Source of the DNA: Actinomycetota bacterium
GTDB lineage: Bacteria; Actinomycetota; Actinomycetes; Actinomycetales; Microbacteriaceae
Direction: 5' to 3'
Assembly: GCA_016870695.1 (NCBI GenBank)
Contig: VGAV01000195.1
Location: 1 to 5,353, forward strand
DNA length: 5,353 bases
Part shown: positions 1-5,353 of the stretch, piece by piece
How the letters are laid out: each line of letters starts with the position of its first letter
Numbering within the stretch: position 1 is the stretch's first letter
Position numbers and translations under genes: made by a program
Notes under the pieces: generated by a model
The model's input: the letters and a program-made list of their open reading frames with translations, nothing else
Database searches by the model: none
Told to the model about the DNA's origin: nothing

Positions 1-18
1 GAGCCGGGGACCCGCTGA
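1..18 (+). CDS. C-terminal end of an upstream gene, probably lipoprotein signal peptidase (partial)
   Basis: Only the last five codons and a TGA stop are inside the window, reading E-P-G-T-R-stop in frame 1. The next gene's ATG follows after a single base, a spacing typical of translationally coupled operon genes, which makes this a believable gene end rather than chance. No family can be recognised from five residues. The suggestion of lspA (signal peptidase II, which cleaves lipoprotein signal peptides in the membrane) rests only on the common actinobacterial order lspA, rluD, dnaE and is inference. Confidence 0.45.
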
Positions 19-19
19 C

Positions 20-943
20 ATGGAGTCGCGGAGCCTCCCCGTCCCCGACGGGCTCGACGGAACGCGCATCGACCAGGCGCTCGCCAAGATGCTCGGGTTC
101 TCGCGCACCTTCGCGGCGGACGTGGCCGACGCCGGCGGCGTGACCGTCGACGGGCGCACCGCTGCGCGCTCCGACCGCCTGCGGGCCGGGTCGTGGCTCC
201 TCGTCGAGTGGGAGCCGAAGCGCGACCCCGAGATCGTCCCGGTCGCGGTGCCCGATCTGGGCATCGCGTACGACGACGACGACATCGTGGTGGTCGACAA
301 ACCCGCGGGCGTGGCCGCGCACCCCTCGGTCGGCTGGGACGGGCCCACGGTCCTGGGCGCCCTCGCCGCGGCGGGATACCGGATCGCGACGACGGGCGCC
401 GCCGAGCGGCAGGGGGTCGTGCACCGTCTCGACGTCGGCACCAGCGGCCTCATGGTCGTCGCCAAGAGCGAGCGGGCGTACACGCTCCTCAAGGCCGCGT
501 TCAAGGAGCGCGAGGTCGAGAAGGTCTACCACGCGGTCGTCCAAGGGCACCCGGACCCGCTCGCGGGGACGATCGACGCCCCCATCGGGCGGCACCCGAG
601 CCACTCCTGGAAGTTCGCCGTCACGCCGGACGGCAAGGACTCGGTCACCCACTACGAGACGCTCGAGGCCTTCCCGCGCGCCTCGCTGCTGGAGATCCAC
701 CTCGAGACCGGACGCACCCACCAGATCCGTGTGCACATGGCCGCCCACCGCCACCCGTGCGTCGGCGACCCGCTCTACGGGGCCGACCCGACGCTGGCTG
801 CCCGGCTGGGGCTGACCCGGCAGTGGCTGCACGCCCATCGGCTCGCCTTCGCCCACCCGGCGACGGGGGAGTGGGTCTCGTTCGCGTCCGCCTACCCCGC
901 CGACCTCGCGCACGCTCTCGAGCTGCTGAGCGACGGCATCTGA
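20..943 (+). CDS. RluA-family 23S rRNA pseudouridine synthase, RluD-like
   Basis: This 307-residue cytoplasmic enzyme is predicted to isomerise uridine to pseudouridine in rRNA; RluD-type members act on 23S rRNA. An S4-like RNA-binding domain covers about residues 14-75. The catalytic domain follows: VVDKPAGV at 91-98, the family signature [10 protein letters not shown] at 135-144 with Asp138 as the catalytic aspartate, [14 protein letters not shown] at 228-241, and GDPLYG at 249-254. Length and domain order match full-length RluD-type proteins and nothing appears missing. The ATG at 20 is one base after the upstream stop and has a weak purine-rich stretch (GGGGA, 6-10) at nine-base spacing. 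The frame stays open upstream to the window edge, but an earlier start would overlap the previous gene. It is probably co-transcribed with that gene. The exact target uridine cannot be read from the sequence, so no rluA/C/D symbol is assigned firmly. Confidence 0.95.
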   Translation: MESRSLPVPDGLDGTRIDQALAKMLGFSRTFAADVADAGGVTVDGRTAARSDRLRAGSWLLVEWEPKRDPEIVPVAVPDLGIAYDDDDIVVVDKPAGVAAHPSVGWDGPTVLGALAAAGYRIATTGAAERQGVVHRLDVGTSGLMVVAKSERAYTLLKAAFKEREVEKVYHAVVQGHPDPLAGTIDAPIGRHPSHSWKFAVTPDGKDSVTHYETLEAFPRASLLEIHLETGRTHQIRVHMAAHRHPCVGDPLYGADPTLAARLGLTRQWLHAHRLAFAHPATGEWVSFASAYPADLAHALELLSDGI

Positions 944-1000
944 CGACACGCGCGGGAGACGTCCTCCGACTGGGCGTCCACCACGAACTTCGCGAGGCGA

Positions 1001-1022
1001 TGTCGGAGGCCGACCGTAGACT
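1001..1022 (+). promoter_or_regulatory. Candidate DNA-damage (PafBC/RecA-NDp type) promoter for dnaE
   Basis: TGTCGGAG (1001-1008), then exactly eight bases, then TAGACT (1017-1022). The known actinobacterial RecA-independent damage promoter pattern is tTGTCRgtg-N8-TAnnnT. Here the TGTCR core, the 8-base spacing and TAnnnT all match; the mismatches are at the lower-case flanking positions (A for the first t, A for the internal t). A start point six to seven bases after the -10 box falls at 1028-1029, the first base of the dnaE GTG, so the transcript would be leaderless. No ordinary TTGACA-like -35 is seen at 17 bases, which fits the PafBC class, where the TGTC block replaces the -35. A GTCGG-AGG-CCGAC interrupted palindrome (1002-1014) overlaps the same site and could instead be an operator. 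The promoter call is well supported by position; the damage-control call is inference from motif match. Confidence 0.6.
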
Positions 1023-1028
1023 CGACGC

Positions 1029-4541
<3,513 letters not shown>

Positions 4542-4549
4542 GCACCCCC

Positions 4550-4563
4550 GCCGTGCCGACGGC
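4550..4563 (+). terminator. Weak hairpin after dnaE, possible terminator
   Basis: GCCGT, loop GCCG, ACGGC forms a perfect 5-bp GC-rich stem beginning nine bases after the dnaE stop. No T-tract follows, so it does not meet the usual intrinsic terminator pattern. Such short stems are common by chance at this GC content. Position after the gene is the main argument for it. Confidence 0.2.
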
Positions 4564-4720
4564 TGTCAACCCGGGCGGACCGGCGGCGATCTCGCGGCAC
4601 GCTCGAGATGTGACGGTGCGCCGAGCGCGTTCCGGCACTCTGGATACGTGACGGTGCGTGCGCGCTTCGAAACCACGGATATGTGACGGTGCGCCCGGCG
4701 CTCCGGCACGGCACCCTCGA

Positions 4721-4726
4721 TACAGT
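4721..4726 (+). promoter_or_regulatory. Possible -10 box for the downstream membrane-protein gene
   Basis: TACAGT fits the actinobacterial TAnnnT -10 pattern and lies in the fourth repeat unit. A start point near 4732-4733 would give a leader of about 27 bases containing the GGAAAGGA ribosome site. No clear -35 box is seen 16-19 bases upstream. The equivalent positions in the other units (TACGTG, TATGTG) lack the final T, so this would be the only functional copy. Confidence 0.3.
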
Positions 4727-4746
4727 GACGACGCGCTCCGGCGCTC

Positions 4747-4754
4747 GGAAAGGA
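4747..4754 (+). promoter_or_regulatory. Ribosome binding site deciding the GTG start of the membrane protein
   Basis: GGAAAGGA ends five bases before GTG at 4760. The in-frame ATG at 4754 overlaps this purine run and so would have no properly spaced site. The GTG is therefore preferred as the start, shortening the protein by two residues. Confidence 0.6.
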
Positions 4755-4759
4755 TGATC

Positions 4760-5353
4760 GTGACTGATCGCAACGACGACCACATCGCCGCGGTGGCGGC
4801 CCCGGACGACGGCGCCACGGGGCGCCCCGCCCCCGACGGGACCGCGGGGGAGACCCCCGCCGCCGACGCGGCGCACGCGTCCCGCCTCCACGGCGCCGAC
4901 GCATCCGCGCGCCCGGGCGCCGCCCGCCCCGACTCGACGGACGCGCCGCAGTACGGCGTCGGTCCGTTCTCGGTGCGCGAGGTCGTGCTGCTCGGCATCT
5001 GGGCCGTCGCGTTCCTCGTGTCGTTCTTCCGCCTCAACGACGTCCTCGCGCCGGCCGGGGTGCTGATCGGCGGATCGAACGTCTGGCTGTCGGGTCTGTG
5101 GTGGATCCCGACCATCGCGCTGCCGACGGTCGCCGTGGGCCTCATCGTCCTGCGCCGGCTGTCGCCGCAGGGCATCCGGCGCGTGGGGTCGCTCGGCATC
5201 GACCAGTTCGCCTCCGTCGCGTTCTCCGTCGCCGCCCTCGTGTGGGTGGCGTGGGTGTGGGACACCGTCGCCGTCGCGAACGAGGCCGGCTTCTGGTCCC
5301 GCTCGTGGGTCGTGTGGGTCGAGGCGGTCCTGATGGTCGCCGGTGTCGTCTTC
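4760..5353 (+). CDS. Unrecognised membrane protein with disordered N-terminal tail (partial, 3' end cut)
   Basis: The frame is open from GTG 4760 to the window edge, giving 198 codons with no stop. Residues 1-66 are rich in Ala, Pro, Asp, Gly and Thr with almost no hydrophobic runs, so probably a disordered, net-acidic cytoplasmic tail. Hydrophobic segments follow at about 73-90 (VREVVLLGIWAVAFLVSFF), 111-132, 148-170 and 183 to the edge, consistent with at least four membrane spans. A short loop between spans two and three has RRLSPQGIRR (132-141), whose positive charges suggest it faces the cytoplasm. That puts the N-terminal tail inside as well, in agreement with the positive-inside rule. 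Aromatic residues, especially Trp, are frequent at span ends. No signal peptide or catalytic motif is seen, and I do not recognise a family. Third-position G/C is as high as in its neighbours, so it looks native. It may be transcribed from within the repeat array. Start choice is moderately sure, coding status high. Confidence 0.85.
   Translation, partial: MTDRNDDHIAAVAAPDDGATGRPAPDGTAGETPAADAAHASRLHGADASARPGAARPDSTDAPQYGVGPFSVREVVLLGIWAVAFLVSFFRLNDVLAPAGVLIGGSNVWLSGLWWIPTIALPTVAVGLIVLRRLSPQGIRRVGSLGIDQFASVAFSVAALVWVAWVWDTVAVANEAGFWSRSWVVWVEAVLMVAGVVF

Larger units (their letters stand above)
4593..4771 (+). repeat. Imperfect tandem repeat array, 35-38 bp units with GTGACGGTGCG core
   Basis: Five units can be laid out: 4593-4630, 4631-4666, 4667-4701, 4702-4736 and a degenerate fifth at 4737-4771. 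The core GTGACGGTGCG is identical at 4610-4620, 4648-4658 and 4683-4693, degraded to GTGACGACGCG at 4725-4735, and reduced to GTGAC at 4760-4764. Core-to-core steps are 38, 35, 42 and 35 bases. Most units open with a TCCGGC(AC)-like block (4631, 4702, 4737; CGCGGCAC at 4593), and the first four carry GAT(A) just before the core: GAGAT, GGATAC, GGATAT, CGATACA. GCGCTCCGGC recurs exactly at 4698-4707 and 4733-4742. The array fills most of the dnaE-to-membrane-protein gap and runs into that gene's start codon. Function is unknown. Options are a multi-site operator, duplicated promoter/start DNA, or a genome-wide intergenic repeat family. The repetition is directly seen; the fifth unit is the least certain. 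Confidence 0.75.

Noticed and set aside
954..967. Terminator after the rluD-like gene around GACGTC
   Set aside because: Only about a 4-bp GGAG/CTCC stem can form and there is no T-tract; not distinguishable from background at this GC content.
4610..4693. CRP-like site suggested by ATGTGAC at 4608 and 4681
   Set aside because: Only one half-site of TGTGA-N6-TCACA is present; there is no TCACA partner at the right distance.
4593..4771. CRISPR array
   Set aside because: Units are only 35-42 bp apart with similarity spread over the whole unit, leaving no unique spacers of normal length, and no cas gene is nearby.
4593..4771. Insertion-sequence remnant or MITE
   Set aside because: The repeats are all direct; no terminal inverted repeats or target duplication were found and no transposase fragment is present.

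Overview
The window comes from a high-GC actinobacterium. By eye the coding DNA is strongly G/C at third codon positions, two genes use GTG starts, and one gene appears to be leaderless. The protein sequences and the order (tail of a probable lspA, then an RluD-like pseudouridine synthase, then dnaE1) look most like Microbacteriaceae. That family assignment is recalled from typical gene order and was not searched.

Layout, all on the + strand: (1) 1-18, last codons and stop of an upstream gene, probably lipoprotein signal peptidase; (2) 20-943, a complete RluA/RluD-family pseudouridine synthase starting one base after that stop, so probably in the same transcript; (3) 944-1028, a short gap with a strong candidate promoter. 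It pairs a TGTCGGAG block with TAGACT at 8-nt spacing, fitting the DNA-damage (PafBC/RecA-NDp type) promoter pattern of actinobacteria, and it sits where transcription would begin at the dnaE GTG; (4) 1029-4541, complete dnaE, the replicative DNA polymerase III alpha subunit, with intact polymerase and PHP-domain residues; (5) 4542-4759, a noncoding gap largely filled by an imperfect tandem array of about 35-38 bp units built around GTGACGGTGCG; (6) 4760 to the window end, the first 198 codons of an unrecognised membrane protein with a long disordered N-terminal tail.

The genes are housekeeping: envelope lipoprotein processing, 23S rRNA modification and chromosome replication. No mobile element, CRISPR, tRNA/rRNA or defence system is visible. 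The parts that ordinary annotation does not explain are the damage-type, leaderless dnaE promoter and the repeat array, which runs into the start codon of the downstream membrane protein and carries a chain of mini-ORFs overlapping by GTGA. Everything else is ordinary.
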